21,233 nt of DNA from JAVBJN01 sp031546985. Its GTDB lineage: Bacteria > Bacteroidota > Bacteroidia > Chitinophagales > Chitinophagaceae. This document shows positions 1 through 7,082 of this stretch, one piece after another. Location of the stretch: the NCBI GenBank assembly GCA_031546985.1, contig JAVBJN010000112.1, positions 1 to 21,233 of the forward strand. Reading direction: 5' to 3'. The stretch's first letter is position 1, and each line of letters opens with the position of its first letter. The translations under genes and the position numbers were made by a program. Below the pieces are notes generated by a model. That model was given only the letters and a program-made list of their open reading frames with translations, was not told where the DNA came from and made no database searches.

Positions 1-466
1 AATCCAGGATGATATTGCTGCTGCCTATTTCGGTTATGGCCGATGGGTTGGTTGCATCCAGCTGGCGAAATACCAGTGCGTTGTAATGTGGCGGGCCCCA
101 CTGATCTTCCCAGTTGAGGGCGTAGTAGCTTTTACAAACACCGGGCACCACAAACACGTTTTGATAGCTGCCGGTACCAATACTGGAGCCGGAGGTATTG
201 TAAATGCCGCAGTTGTTTACAAATGCCATACCATTGCCGGCCGCGTCAGAAATTACGCCGGTGTATTTGAGGTAATCGTAAATAGAGCCCGGACCGCACG
301 CGGCTATCGCGGATGTGCCGGGAAGTGTGGATACTACAGGAGAACCGGTGTTGAACCTGATTTTGGTGCTGGGGGGAATGATCCAGTCATTGGCTTGTGC
401 AAAAGACGTGAGATTGCTGGTCACTAATGCCGCTACGGCAAAAGATCTGGTTAATGATCGTTTCAT
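1..466 (-). CDS. Secreted protein of unknown function, N-terminal part (cut by window edge)
   Basis: Reading the minus strand from the ATG at 464-466 gives an open frame of 155 codons that runs off the left edge, so only the N-terminus is present. It opens with MKRSLTRSF, a hydrophobic stretch and ...SFAQA before NDW, a convincing Sec signal peptide with cleavage near residue 26. The mature part is rich in Gly, Ser, Thr, Asn and aromatic residues and has several Cys (ACGPG, NNCGIY, PGVCKSYY), typical of extracellular Bacteroidota proteins. A C-terminal T9SS sorting domain would be expected but lies outside the window. I recognise no domain and assign no function. The frame on the opposite strand (86-427) has no signal peptide or family-like features and I treat it as a shadow. 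Confidence 0.72.
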   Translation of the reverse strand, partial: MKRSLTRSFAVAALVTSNLTSFAQANDWIIPPSTKIRFNTGSPVVSTLPGTSAIAACGPGSIYDYLKYTGVISDAAGNGMAFVNNCGIYNTSGSSIGTGSYQNVFVVPGVCKSYYALNWEDQWGPPHYNALVFRQLDATNPSAITEIGSSNIILD

Positions 467-968
467 TGGTTTGTAGTTGGTGTAATAATTCAGTTTGGTT
501 GAAAATTAGTGCGGGGTTAAATAGCCGTATTTTCTATCTGTGCATAGGCAAAGGGTTAGGGTGGTTAAGCAATAGGGTTGGTAATTCTGTTTATAGATAT
601 AAATAAGACAAATCTGTATTTATATGTAATGTGACAAATGTAAAAACTTAAATGTTTATGCAAAAAAATATTTGTTCCTGGGCTCCTAAGTGTGCAATGT
701 TTTGAGAAGTTGGCATGTATACAATGGGGTGTAATTCTTTTGTATACTGCATATACAGCTATTTTTGCTGCGTGTTTTTTTGCAATACAGCTGATTTTTA
801 TGGCTTTGTTTATACTTTTTATAGTTAATTGTTTAGTTATGAATTATAATATTTGCAATAGCCTGTTTTCAGATCAGCAGATGGAATGCTTTATAGGAAT
901 GGGATACCTGGGTTATGTTTCTTTGCAATAAGTGTTTAGATTTATCTTTTCTTATACATAACCCAAGC
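467..968. other. AT-rich intergenic region between divergent genes
   Basis: About 500 bp separate the divergently transcribed secreted protein and the outer-membrane lipoprotein, so promoters for both should lie here. The stretch 600-960 is strongly AT-rich. Near-matches to the Bacteroidota -7 box occur: on the plus strand TATGTTTC (914-921) and TAGATTTA (937-944), on the minus strand TAATTTTC (complement of 501-508). None is a full TAnnTTTG with a well-placed -33 element, so I do not call a promoter. No RNA gene or strong hairpin was seen. Confidence 0.5.
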
Positions 969-1715
969 ATGAAACAACGCGTACCTTTTTTGAAACCCAC
1001 GTCCTTGTTATGGTTATTTCCTGCCATATGGTGCACCGGCTGCTCTTACAGCATGGTATACAGCCCGTCTGTAAACCTACCGGCAAAGACTCTGAACCGC
1101 GGCGATATTGATGTAAAGGGAGGGCTGGAGTTGTTTCCGGAAACCCAGCCTGTTACTAACCGATACACTGCCCCTGGCGGGCAGCTCACACTGGGTTATG
1201 GCATTAACGATAAAACGAGTGTGTATGCCAAAGGCTGGCTCGACTTTACAGGCCGGGGCAGATATGCTACCCGTAGCGGCTTTTCACTTAATGCAGTAGT
1301 TACCGTCAAGACCTTTACAGATAGAATGCGCCTGTTGCTCATCCCTAAAGTGGGTATGGTGCTGGATGGTAAATACAGGGCTGGTTATGGTGCAGACCTG
1401 CCTGTAATACTGCATTACCGCATCAATAACAACCTGGGGCTATATGGAGGCTTTGGGTTCTTGTATGGCTTGCACGATTTTGAAAAACAGCTTGCGCTGG
1501 ATGGGCAAATGAGGCTGCAAGGCGGTTGGGCAGTAAGCAATCACTTAGGCGCCAGTATGAATGTTTGGAAACAACTGAATGTAAACGCGGAACTTACCAC
1601 GCTATATCAAAACAACACATATGCGCAACGAACCAACTGGCTTTTTTCGCCCACGATTGGCATTGGGTATGTGTTTAAAACCCGTAAGGCTACGGCGGTA
1701 AGCAACCCGCAATAA
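969..1715 (+). CDS. Putative outer-membrane beta-barrel lipoprotein
   Basis: The predicted protein has 248 aa. I chose the ATG at 969 rather than the upstream in-frame ATG at 915 because it directly precedes a basic start (MKQRVPFLKP) and a hydrophobic segment ending in CTGCSYS, which resembles a lipobox with Cys25 as the lipidated residue. The rest alternates polar and aromatic residues in barrel-like strands (GQLTLGYGI, TSVYAKGWLDF, LGLYGGFGFLYG) and ends in GIGYVFKTRKA followed by a short tail. I infer an outer-membrane location. No enzyme motif is visible and the substrate or partner is unknown. It stands alone and is followed by a strong terminator. Confidence 0.68.
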   Translation: MKQRVPFLKPTSLLWLFPAIWCTGCSYSMVYSPSVNLPAKTLNRGDIDVKGGLELFPETQPVTNRYTAPGGQLTLGYGINDKTSVYAKGWLDFTGRGRYATRSGFSLNAVVTVKTFTDRMRLLLIPKVGMVLDGKYRAGYGADLPVILHYRINNNLGLYGGFGFLYGLHDFEKQLALDGQMRLQGGWAVSNHLGASMNVWKQLNVNAELTTLYQNNTYAQRTNWLFSPTIGIGYVFKTRKATAVSNPQ

Positions 1716-1735
1716 ATTCAATATACTATGGCAAT

Positions 1736-1768
1736 AAAAAGGTTCGCTCATATTGAGCGAACCTTTTT
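1736..1768. terminator. Bidirectional rho-independent terminator
   Basis: A perfect 15-bp inverted repeat: AAAAAGGTTCGCTCA (1736-1750), a 3-nt TAT loop, and TGAGCGAACCTTTTT (1754-1768). The stem is flanked by an A tract on the left and a T tract on the right, so it can terminate in both directions. It lies between the convergent lipoprotein gene (ends 1715) and fabV (ends 1790). Confidence 0.93.
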
Positions 1769-1789
1769 CGTATTTGTTTACCAGAAGGG

Positions 1790-2983
1790 TTAATCTACCA
1801 GTCCGGGAATGTCTACCAGTTCGTTAGAATCGGCTTCATAATCTACACCTGCAACTTCAAAACCAAACAGGTTCAGGAAGTCGGAGCGGTAACCTGCCAG
1901 GTCGCCAATTTCTGGCAGACTCTCGGTCGTAGCTTCGGGCCACAGCTCAGCTACACGGGCCTGCACATCATCGCGCATTTCCCAATCGTCTACACGAATG
2001 CGGCCTTTTTCGTCTGTAGCTACCGTGCCGCCATTGTATAGGCGATCGGCAAACAGGCGGTGCATTTGCTCAATGGTGCCTTCGTGCAGGCCATCTGCCT
2101 TCATGATTTTATACAGCAGCGAAATGTATAGCGGAATAACCGGAATGGCAGAGCTGGCTTGTGTTACCAGCGCTTTATTTACCGATACAAATGCACGGCC
2201 GTTAATGTCTTTCAGCTTAGCGTCAATTTCGTGGGCGGTAGCTTCCAGGTGGTCTTTGGCTTTACCAATGGTACCTTTGCGGTACACCGGCTCGGTAAGT
2301 TTGGGGCCAATGTAAGAGTAGGCTACCGTAGTAGCGCCATTGGCCAGCAGCCCTTCGGCTTTAAGGCCGTCCATCCACATTTCCCAATCTTCGCCACCCA
2401 TTACGGCTACGGTATTGGCTACATCTTCTTCGTTGGCAGGAGAGATGGAGATCTCGCTCACTTTACCAGTGTGGAAGTCAACGGTTTTATTGGTATAAAC
2501 GCCTTCCAGCGGTTTAAGTACAGAGTTGTGTATAACGCCGGTTTTAGGATGCACACGGCGGGGAGAAGCCAGGCTGTAGATCACGAGGTCTACCTGCCCC
2601 ATATCGGCTTTAATAAGGTCGAAAGTCTTTTGTTTGATTTCGTCAGAAAAAGCATCACCATTAATGCTTTTGGCATACAGGCCGGCTTTGTGGGCCAGTG
2701 TTTCAAAAGCAGCGGTATTGTACCAGCCCGGAGAGGCAGTTTTACCTTCCGAAGCAGGTTTTTCAAAAAATACGCCAATGGTGGCAGCGTTTGATCCAAA
2801 AGCAGCTGTAATCCTGGACGACAATCCGAAACCGGTAGAGGCGCCAATCACCAGCACTTTTTTAGGTCCGTTTACGGGTGCTTTAGATTTAACATAGTTT
2901 ACCTGGTTAACCACATTTTGCTCGCATCCTTTCGGGTGGGCAGTGAGGCAGATAAATCCGCGCATTCTGGGAGTAATAATCAT
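1790..2983 (-). CDS. fabV: Enoyl-ACP / trans-2-enoyl-CoA reductase FabV
   Basis: FabV catalyses the NADH-dependent reduction of the enoyl thioester in the last step of each fatty-acid elongation cycle in the cytoplasm. The 397-aa length and N-terminus (MIITPRMRGFICLTAHPKGC) are typical of the family. Visible motifs are the nucleotide-binding loop GASTGFGLSSR (47-57), an acidic residue after the second strand (FFEK, Glu74) consistent with NADH preference, SLASPRR (137-143), and the FabV-type catalytic Y-x8-K at Tyr234 and Lys243 (YRKGTIGKAK), longer than the Y-x6-K of FabI. The C-terminal FAD-associated-like segment DDWEMRDDVQ is present. It is monocistronic. A weak -7-like TAAGTTTA lies upstream on the minus strand. 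FabV enzymes are known to be comparatively insensitive to triclosan; whether that applies here is inference. Confidence 0.96.
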   Translation of the reverse strand: MIITPRMRGFICLTAHPKGCEQNVVNQVNYVKSKAPVNGPKKVLVIGASTGFGLSSRITAAFGSNAATIGVFFEKPASEGKTASPGWYNTAAFETLAHKAGLYAKSINGDAFSDEIKQKTFDLIKADMGQVDLVIYSLASPRRVHPKTGVIHNSVLKPLEGVYTNKTVDFHTGKVSEISISPANEEDVANTVAVMGGEDWEMWMDGLKAEGLLANGATTVAYSYIGPKLTEPVYRKGTIGKAKDHLEATAHEIDAKLKDINGRAFVSVNKALVTQASSAIPVIPLYISLLYKIMKADGLHEGTIEQMHRLFADRLYNGGTVATDEKGRIRVDDWEMRDDVQARVAELWPEATTESLPEIGDLAGYRSDFLNLFGFEVAGVDYEADSNELVDIPGLVD

Positions 2984-3119
2984 AGCTTCTTGATATAATT
3001 TTTAGGGCATTTCGGCCGGTAAACTTAATCAATTTTAGCCGCAACATTACATACTGCAAAGATTGACTATGTGTTATACCGCGCCGGGCTGTTGCTACAG
3101 GCAAATCCAGCACGGTATT

Positions 3120-3530
3120 TTACCGGGTGCGGCTTATGCGTATGGTAATGCTATCCCTGTTGTTGCCGTAGTAGTTTTTGGAGTCGTTGGCAAAGAAGAA
3201 CAGCTCCGAAGGCTGCTTTTGTGTTATTTCAATATCGCGCTGCAACCCAATGGGAAAGGCGTTTTGATCGCTTTTATCGTAGGCACCGCAAAGGGTAAAG
3301 CATTTGGTTTTCTTTACCCGCATGCCCCATAACTGCGCCAGCGGATTCCAGAATCCCGATGCGTCGCTTTTATGAAACCAGTCGGTCCAGTACTGGTTGG
3401 GCAGCACTTCTATATGGTAGGCTTCGCCGGGGTTTACCTGCAGCGAATGGCGGGAATAGTAATCCTCGGCATATACCTGCAGGGTAATGGCCGCGCCAAT
3501 GGTGGTAATGGTATGTATCATAAGGTGCAT
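3120..3530 (-). CDS. Small single-domain protein resembling the PA-IL/LecA-like fold
   Basis: A 136-aa ORF. From about residue 10 it reads as one beta-rich domain: a strand ITLQVYAEDYYSRHSLQV, then NPGEAYHIEVLPNQYWTDWFHKS, and near the end ELFFFANDSKNYYGNNRDS followed by a basic ITIRISR strand. The pattern of an aqueous loop 'F-ANDA...YGNN-GS' followed by a final strand is what I associate with calcium-dependent PA-IL (LecA) type galactose-binding folds. That family link is recalled from pattern, not searched. There is no clear signal peptide; the hydrophobic start looks like the first strand. Transcribed towards fabV with a 136-bp gap. Function unknown; carbohydrate binding is only a possibility. 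Confidence 0.62.
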   Translation of the reverse strand: MHLMIHTITTIGAAITLQVYAEDYYSRHSLQVNPGEAYHIEVLPNQYWTDWFHKSDASGFWNPLAQLWGMRVKKTKCFTLCGAYDKSDQNAFPIGLQRDIEITQKQPSELFFFANDSKNYYGNNRDSITIRISRTR

Positions 3531-3719
3531 GGTTGTAAAAAGCGCCGGTTTAAGTTATGCACAACGCAGTTGAAGTACAATATAATGCCGCGAAGCCAAA
3601 ACTGATTCATAATATCATGTTTATTCATGTAAATTTATTTTATATTTTTAATTGTGCAATAAGTACAAATGCGGGTTTTTAGTGCGGATATTTGCCATAA
3701 CTTAATCAACCGTCACGCT

Positions 3720-4421
3720 ATGTCTACATTTGCCAGCCGGATTATCGACTTTAACCGCCATCTTTCTTTTAACGGCGTATTGCCAGAGGGCATACGCATT
3801 ATGAATCCTTTTAAGGAAGAGGAGCGGGCTATGGAAACCTCAACCGCTTTTTACCGAAAATTTTACAACGATAACCAAAAGCGCCACCTTATCCTGGGCA
3901 TTAACCCCGGGCGTTTTGGCGGGGCCGTTACCGGTGTGCCTTTTACCGATACCAAGCGGCTCAAAGATGAATGCGGTATACCTTACGCGGGCAGAGAAAC
4001 CCATGAACCCTCTTCGGTTTTTATCTACGATATGATTGCTGCTTTTGGAGGTGTAGAGGCATTTTACCGCAAGTTTTACATCAATTCTATTTGCCCGCTG
4101 GGCTTTACCAACCGCAAATCCAATGGCCGCGAGGTAAACTATAATTACTACGATAATGCCGATCTGCAACAAGCGGTTTCGGGTTTTATACTGAGCACCC
4201 TGCGCCAGCAATTGGCGTTGGGCGTGTATACCGAAACCTGTTTTTGCCTGGGCACAGGAAAAAACGAAACTTTTTTGCGCAAGCTCAACGAAGAGCATGG
4301 TTTTTTCGGGCAGATATTTGCGTTGGAGCATCCGCGTTTTATAGTGCAGTACAAAGCCGCCCTGCGCCACCAATACATCAATAAATATGTATGGGCTTTT
4401 CGCTCGGCGGGCAACCCTTAA
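3720..4421 (+). CDS. SMUG-type uracil-DNA glycosylase family protein
   Basis: The predicted protein has 233 aa from the ATG at 3720; an upstream in-frame ATG at 3669 would add 17 residues without family-like sequence. Motif 1 is GINPGRFGGAVTGVPF (60-75), matching the SMUG1 active-site loop (G-x-NPGP-G-x-x-QTGVPF). IYDMIAAFGG (102-111) and the strand FYINSICPLGFT (119-130) match the family core. Motif 2 is EHPRF (203-207), in place of HPSPR. It should excise uracil or related deaminated or oxidised bases from DNA and start base-excision repair. It belongs to the SMUG2-like branch common in Bacteroidota (established family knowledge; branch assignment is my judgement). The gene lies 88 bp upstream of the alkylation-repair operon on the same strand, so it may be functionally or transcriptionally linked. 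Confidence 0.86.
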   Translation: MSTFASRIIDFNRHLSFNGVLPEGIRIMNPFKEEERAMETSTAFYRKFYNDNQKRHLILGINPGRFGGAVTGVPFTDTKRLKDECGIPYAGRETHEPSSVFIYDMIAAFGGVEAFYRKFYINSICPLGFTNRKSNGREVNYNYYDNADLQQAVSGFILSTLRQQLALGVYTETCFCLGTGKNETFLRKLNEEHGFFGQIFALEHPRFIVQYKAALRHQYINKYVWAFRSAGNP

Positions 4422-4478
4422 TTTTATGGCAGATTGGTATTGCGCAAGTTTCGGGTAGGCAGGCAATGCCGCCCGGGG

Positions 4479-4486
4479 TACTTTTG
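4479..4486 (+). promoter_or_regulatory. -7 promoter box of the alkylation-repair operon
   Basis: TACTTTTG is a full match to the Bacteroidota -7 consensus TAnnTTTG and lies 23 bp before the ATG at 4510. A -33 TTG at ideal distance is not obvious (TTTCGG at 4449-4454 is the nearest candidate), as would suit a promoter needing an activator. That last point is inference. Confidence 0.55.
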
Positions 4487-4509
4487 CATTGTACGTAAAA
4501 AGTAATGCT

Positions 4510-5367
4510 ATGAAAGCACAGGATCTGGCCCATTTTAGCCGCATTGCATCGGCGATAGAATACATAGGCACTCATTTTAAAACACAACCCGGCCTCGATG
4601 AAATTGCGGCGGCGGTGCACCTGAGCCCGTTTCATTTTCAACGGTTGTTTACCGATTGGGCGGGTGTGAGCCCCAAGAAATTTCTACAGTACCTGAGTGT
4701 GGAGCATGCCAAAAGCATGTTGCGCACTGCGCAGGCCACATTGTTTGATACTGCGCTGGAAACCGGCCTGTCGGGCACTGGCCGTCTGCACGATTTGTTT
4801 GTAAACATTGAGGGTATGACGCCCGGCGAGTATAAAAATGGCGGTGCTGCCTTAGATATTCAGTACAGCTATGCCAATAGCCCGTTTGGCTCCATTTTAA
4901 TTGCTTCTACCAACAAGGGTATTTGCCATATCGCTTTTGCCGACGATAAGGCAGCGGCGTTGCAAACATTGCAGCAAATGTTTCCGCATGCAAACTATAC
5001 CGAAAGTACCGATCCGGCGCAACAACAGGCGTTGCAGCTCTTTACCGGCAACTGGGACAATCGCGAAAAACTGCGGCTGCACCTCAAAGGCACAGGCTTT
5101 CAGATCAAGGTGTGGGAGAGCCTGCTCCGCATTCCCACGGGGCAATTGTCTACCTATGGCAGCATTGCGCAAAGTATCGATAGCCCCGGCGCTTCCAGGG
5201 CGGTAGGTACGGCTATTGGCGATAACCCGGTTGCGTTTTTAATTCCCTGCCACCGGGTAATCCGCGCCAATGGCGCATTTGGGCAATACCACTGGGGCAG
5301 CACCCGCAAGATGGCTATGATAGGCTGGGAAGCCGCATTATTGGAAACCGGAAAAATGGCAGGCTAG
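4510..5367 (+). CDS. AraC-type HTH fused to O6-methylguanine-DNA methyltransferase (Ada without its N-terminal metal domain)
   Basis: The predicted protein has 285 aa from the ATG at 4510; the in-frame TTG at 4489 would overlap the promoter region. Residues 9-110 form an AraC-family double helix-turn-helix (LDEIAAAVHLSPFHFQRLF, and GMTPGEYK at the end). Residues 115-278 are a DNA alkyltransferase: the ribonuclease-like part (YANSPFGSILIAS), the HTH recognition region (GTGFQIKVWESLLRIPTGQ), and the active site PCHRV with acceptor Cys247, followed by GAFGQYHWG. It transfers methyl groups from O6-methylguanine to its own cysteine. It corresponds to the middle and C-terminal parts of E. coli Ada; the N-terminal phosphotriester domain is absent and appears as a separate gene at 6081. 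The next gene's ATG follows its stop codon directly. It probably regulates this operon, but without the metal domain the usual switch must differ. Confidence 0.94.
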   Translation: MKAQDLAHFSRIASAIEYIGTHFKTQPGLDEIAAAVHLSPFHFQRLFTDWAGVSPKKFLQYLSVEHAKSMLRTAQATLFDTALETGLSGTGRLHDLFVNIEGMTPGEYKNGGAALDIQYSYANSPFGSILIASTNKGICHIAFADDKAAALQTLQQMFPHANYTESTDPAQQQALQLFTGNWDNREKLRLHLKGTGFQIKVWESLLRIPTGQLSTYGSIAQSIDSPGASRAVGTAIGDNPVAFLIPCHRVIRANGAFGQYHWGSTRKMAMIGWEAALLETGKMAG

Positions 5368-6081
5368 ATGAAAAATACGATTGAACAATTGAACGCTGCG
5401 GATTGGCCGTTGGTTACCGAAACCTTGCACGATAAAGGATACGCGGTGTTGCCGGGCATATTACCACCCGAAGCCTGCCATGCATTGATAGTTGCTTACG
5501 ACGAGCCGCATTGGTACCGCAAAACCATTACCATGGAGCGCTACCGGTTTGGGCTGGGCGAGTACAAATACTTTGCTTACCCGCTGCCGCCGCTCATTCA
5601 GCTTATTCGCGAAACGGTATATACGCAATTGGCGCCCGTAGCCAATGCCTGGATGAAAGCATTGAACATCGACACTGTTTTTCCGGCAGTGCACGAATCG
5701 CTTAAAACCCTTTGCCGCGAGCACAACCAGGTTAAACCCACGGTGCTTATTTTAAAGTACGGCCAGGGCGGGCACAATACCCTGCACCAGGATCTGTATG
5801 GTGATGTGTTTTTTCCGCTGCAACTGGTGTTGTTTTTAAACGAGCCGGATATCGACTATGAAGGCGGCGAATTTGTACTTACCGAGCAGGTGCCACGCGC
5901 GCAATCCAAAGCCATTGTACTGAAACCCAAGCAGGGCGACATGCTTATTTTTACTACCAATTTCCGGCCGGTGAAAGGCAGCAAAGGATATTACCGGGTA
6001 AATATGAAACATGGCGTAAGTGCATTGCACAGCGGGCAACGGCATACGCTGGGTATTATTTTTCATGATGCAACGAGTTAA
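5368..6081 (+). CDS. 2OG-Fe(II) oxygenase in the alkylation-repair operon
   Basis: A 237-aa protein whose ATG follows the stop of the Ada-like gene with no gap. The double-stranded beta-helix core is clear: iron ligands His140 and Asp142 in TLHQDLYGDVFFPLQLV, then EGGEFVLTEQ (165-174), a KQGDMLIFTT strand (188-197), distal His215 in MKHGVSAL, and 2OG-binding Arg225 in GQRHTLGIIFHD. The family uses 2-oxoglutarate and O2 to hydroxylate a substrate. It is closer to prolyl-4-hydroxylase-like proteins (the COG3826 type, as I recall) than to AlkB, which has its own gene downstream. Its place between an alkyltransferase and AlkB suggests a role in repairing alkylated nucleic acid or modifying a repair protein, but the substrate is unknown. 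Confidence 0.88.
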   Translation: MKNTIEQLNAADWPLVTETLHDKGYAVLPGILPPEACHALIVAYDEPHWYRKTITMERYRFGLGEYKYFAYPLPPLIQLIRETVYTQLAPVANAWMKALNIDTVFPAVHESLKTLCREHNQVKPTVLILKYGQGGHNTLHQDLYGDVFFPLQLVLFLNEPDIDYEGGEFVLTEQVPRAQSKAIVLKPKQGDMLIFTTNFRPVKGSKGYYRVNMKHGVSALHSGQRHTLGIIFHDATS

Positions 6082-6335
6082 TGATGTGGCAGCATAATGA
6101 GATAACCCAACAAAAATTGCATGCCTTAATCCACAATGGCGAGGTACAGTGGGGAGGCAACCGTAACCTAAAGATTTACGGACTGCTCAATTGCACCTCT
6201 GGCAAAAGAATGAAAACAGCCAACCGCGTATTCTTTGCATCAGAAGCAGAAGCGCAGCAAGCAGGTTACCGGCCTTGCGGGCATTGTATGAAAACCGCCT
6301 ACCTCGATTGGAAACAAAAAGAACAACGCCTATGA
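6081..6335 (+). CDS. Stand-alone Ada-type metal-binding domain protein
   Basis: The 84-aa protein matches the N-terminal methylphosphotriester domain of Ada over its whole length: KIYGLLNC (31-38), NRVFF (48-52), EAEAQQAGYRPCGHC (55-69). Cys38, Cys66 and Cys69 line up with E. coli Ada Cys38 (the methyl acceptor), Cys69 and Cys72. The fourth zinc ligand, Cys42 in E. coli, is Lys42 here, and His68 lies between the last two cysteines. Zn binding by three Cys plus another ligand is therefore uncertain. Its start overlaps the preceding stop (TAATG) and its stop overlaps the alkB start (ATGA), indicating translational coupling. I infer that it supplies in trans the sensing domain missing from the AraC-methyltransferase protein; it could also be a simple repair or metal-binding protein. 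Confidence 0.85.
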   Translation: MMWQHNEITQQKLHALIHNGEVQWGGNRNLKIYGLLNCTSGKRMKTANRVFFASEAEAQQAGYRPCGHCMKTAYLDWKQKEQRL

Positions 6336-6925
6336 GCAGTCTTAAGCCAGAAAATATATTGCCAGAAGCGGGCGAAGTCTTTTTATATCCCGGGTTCTTT
6401 AACGCAACAGAAAGCAGGCACTATATGGCGCAACTGTTGCAGGATGTACCGTGGAAACAGGAACCCATTACTATTTTTGGCAAAACGGTGTTGCAGCCCC
6501 GGCTTACCGCATGGTATGGCGATGAAGGGACCACTTACAGTTATTCGGGCATCACCATGCCCTCCCGCAAATGGCTCCCTGTATTGGAAGAGATCAAAGC
6601 AAGAATAGAAGCGGTAAGTGGTGTGTGCTTTACAGGTGTATTGCTCAATCTATACCGCGATGGGCAGGATAGTATGGGCTGGCATCGCGATAATGAAAAA
6701 GAACTGGGCATAAACCCGGTAATAGGCTCTGTAAGTTTTGGTGCAGAGCGGGTTTTTCAATTCAGGCGGTATGCGCAAAAAGACGCTAAAATATCACTCA
6801 CTTTAACCAATGGTAGTTTTCTGCTCATGCAAGGCGCTACCCAACACAATTGGGAGCATTGCCTGCCTAAGCGCGCGGGAGTTGCAGGTATGCGTATGAA
6901 TCTTACTTTTAGGGTGGTACAATAA
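6332..6925 (+). CDS. alkB: AlkB-type DNA/RNA dealkylase (2OG-Fe(II) dioxygenase)
   Basis: The predicted protein has 197 aa from the ATG at 6332, which overlaps the previous stop codon by ATGA; the longer frame back to 6191 lies inside the previous gene. AlkB oxidatively removes methyl groups from 1-methyladenine and 3-methylcytosine. Diagnostic features are LLNLYRDGQDSMGWHRDNE (104-122) with iron ligands His118 and Asp120, SVSFGAERVFQFR (133-145), distal His176 in WEHCLPK, and the AlkB signature R-x-N-x-T-x-R at Arg188, Asn190, Thr192 and Arg194. The sequence looks closer to the ALKBH2/3-like group than to E. coli AlkB. It is the last gene of the operon and converges with the AlkA-type gene 157 bp away. 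No clear terminator is visible in that gap. Confidence 0.94.
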   Translation: MSSLKPENILPEAGEVFLYPGFFNATESRHYMAQLLQDVPWKQEPITIFGKTVLQPRLTAWYGDEGTTYSYSGITMPSRKWLPVLEEIKARIEAVSGVCFTGVLLNLYRDGQDSMGWHRDNEKELGINPVIGSVSFGAERVFQFRRYAQKDAKISLTLTNGSFLLMQGATQHNWEHCLPKRAGVAGMRMNLTFRVVQ

Positions 6926-7082
6926 TTTATTCAAGCATTTTTTTGATCTGGTTATAAAGCTACATGTACAGTAGCATTGCAGTGCAATCAAGGCTACCCT
7001 CCGAAAACGAATGCTTTGAAGACGTTCGAATACCTGCATGATGTAAAACCTGCAAGGTTACGTTTGGCAGTTTTCTTGATGC

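Noticed and set aside
86..427. 113-aa plus-strand frame
   Set aside because: It overlaps the minus-strand secreted protein, which has a clear signal peptide and sensible codon use; the plus frame reads as an antisense shadow.
551..580. Telomere-like GGGTTAGGG / AGGGTTGG motifs
   Set aside because: Only isolated short G runs; no tandem array or paired structure.
692..931. 79-aa plus-strand frame with GTG start, rich in Phe, Ile and Leu
   Set aside because: It lies in strongly T-rich DNA, where hydrophobic codons arise by composition. It has no family-like pattern or promoter, and it overlaps the upstream extension of the next gene.
3840..4571. 243-aa minus-strand frame
   Set aside because: Antisense to the SMUG-type glycosylase, whose active-site motifs are clear on the plus strand.
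6975..6990. ATTGCA-G-TGCAAT palindrome between alkB and the AlkA-type gene
   Set aside because: Too short, with a 1-nt centre and no T tract, so it is not a credible terminator.
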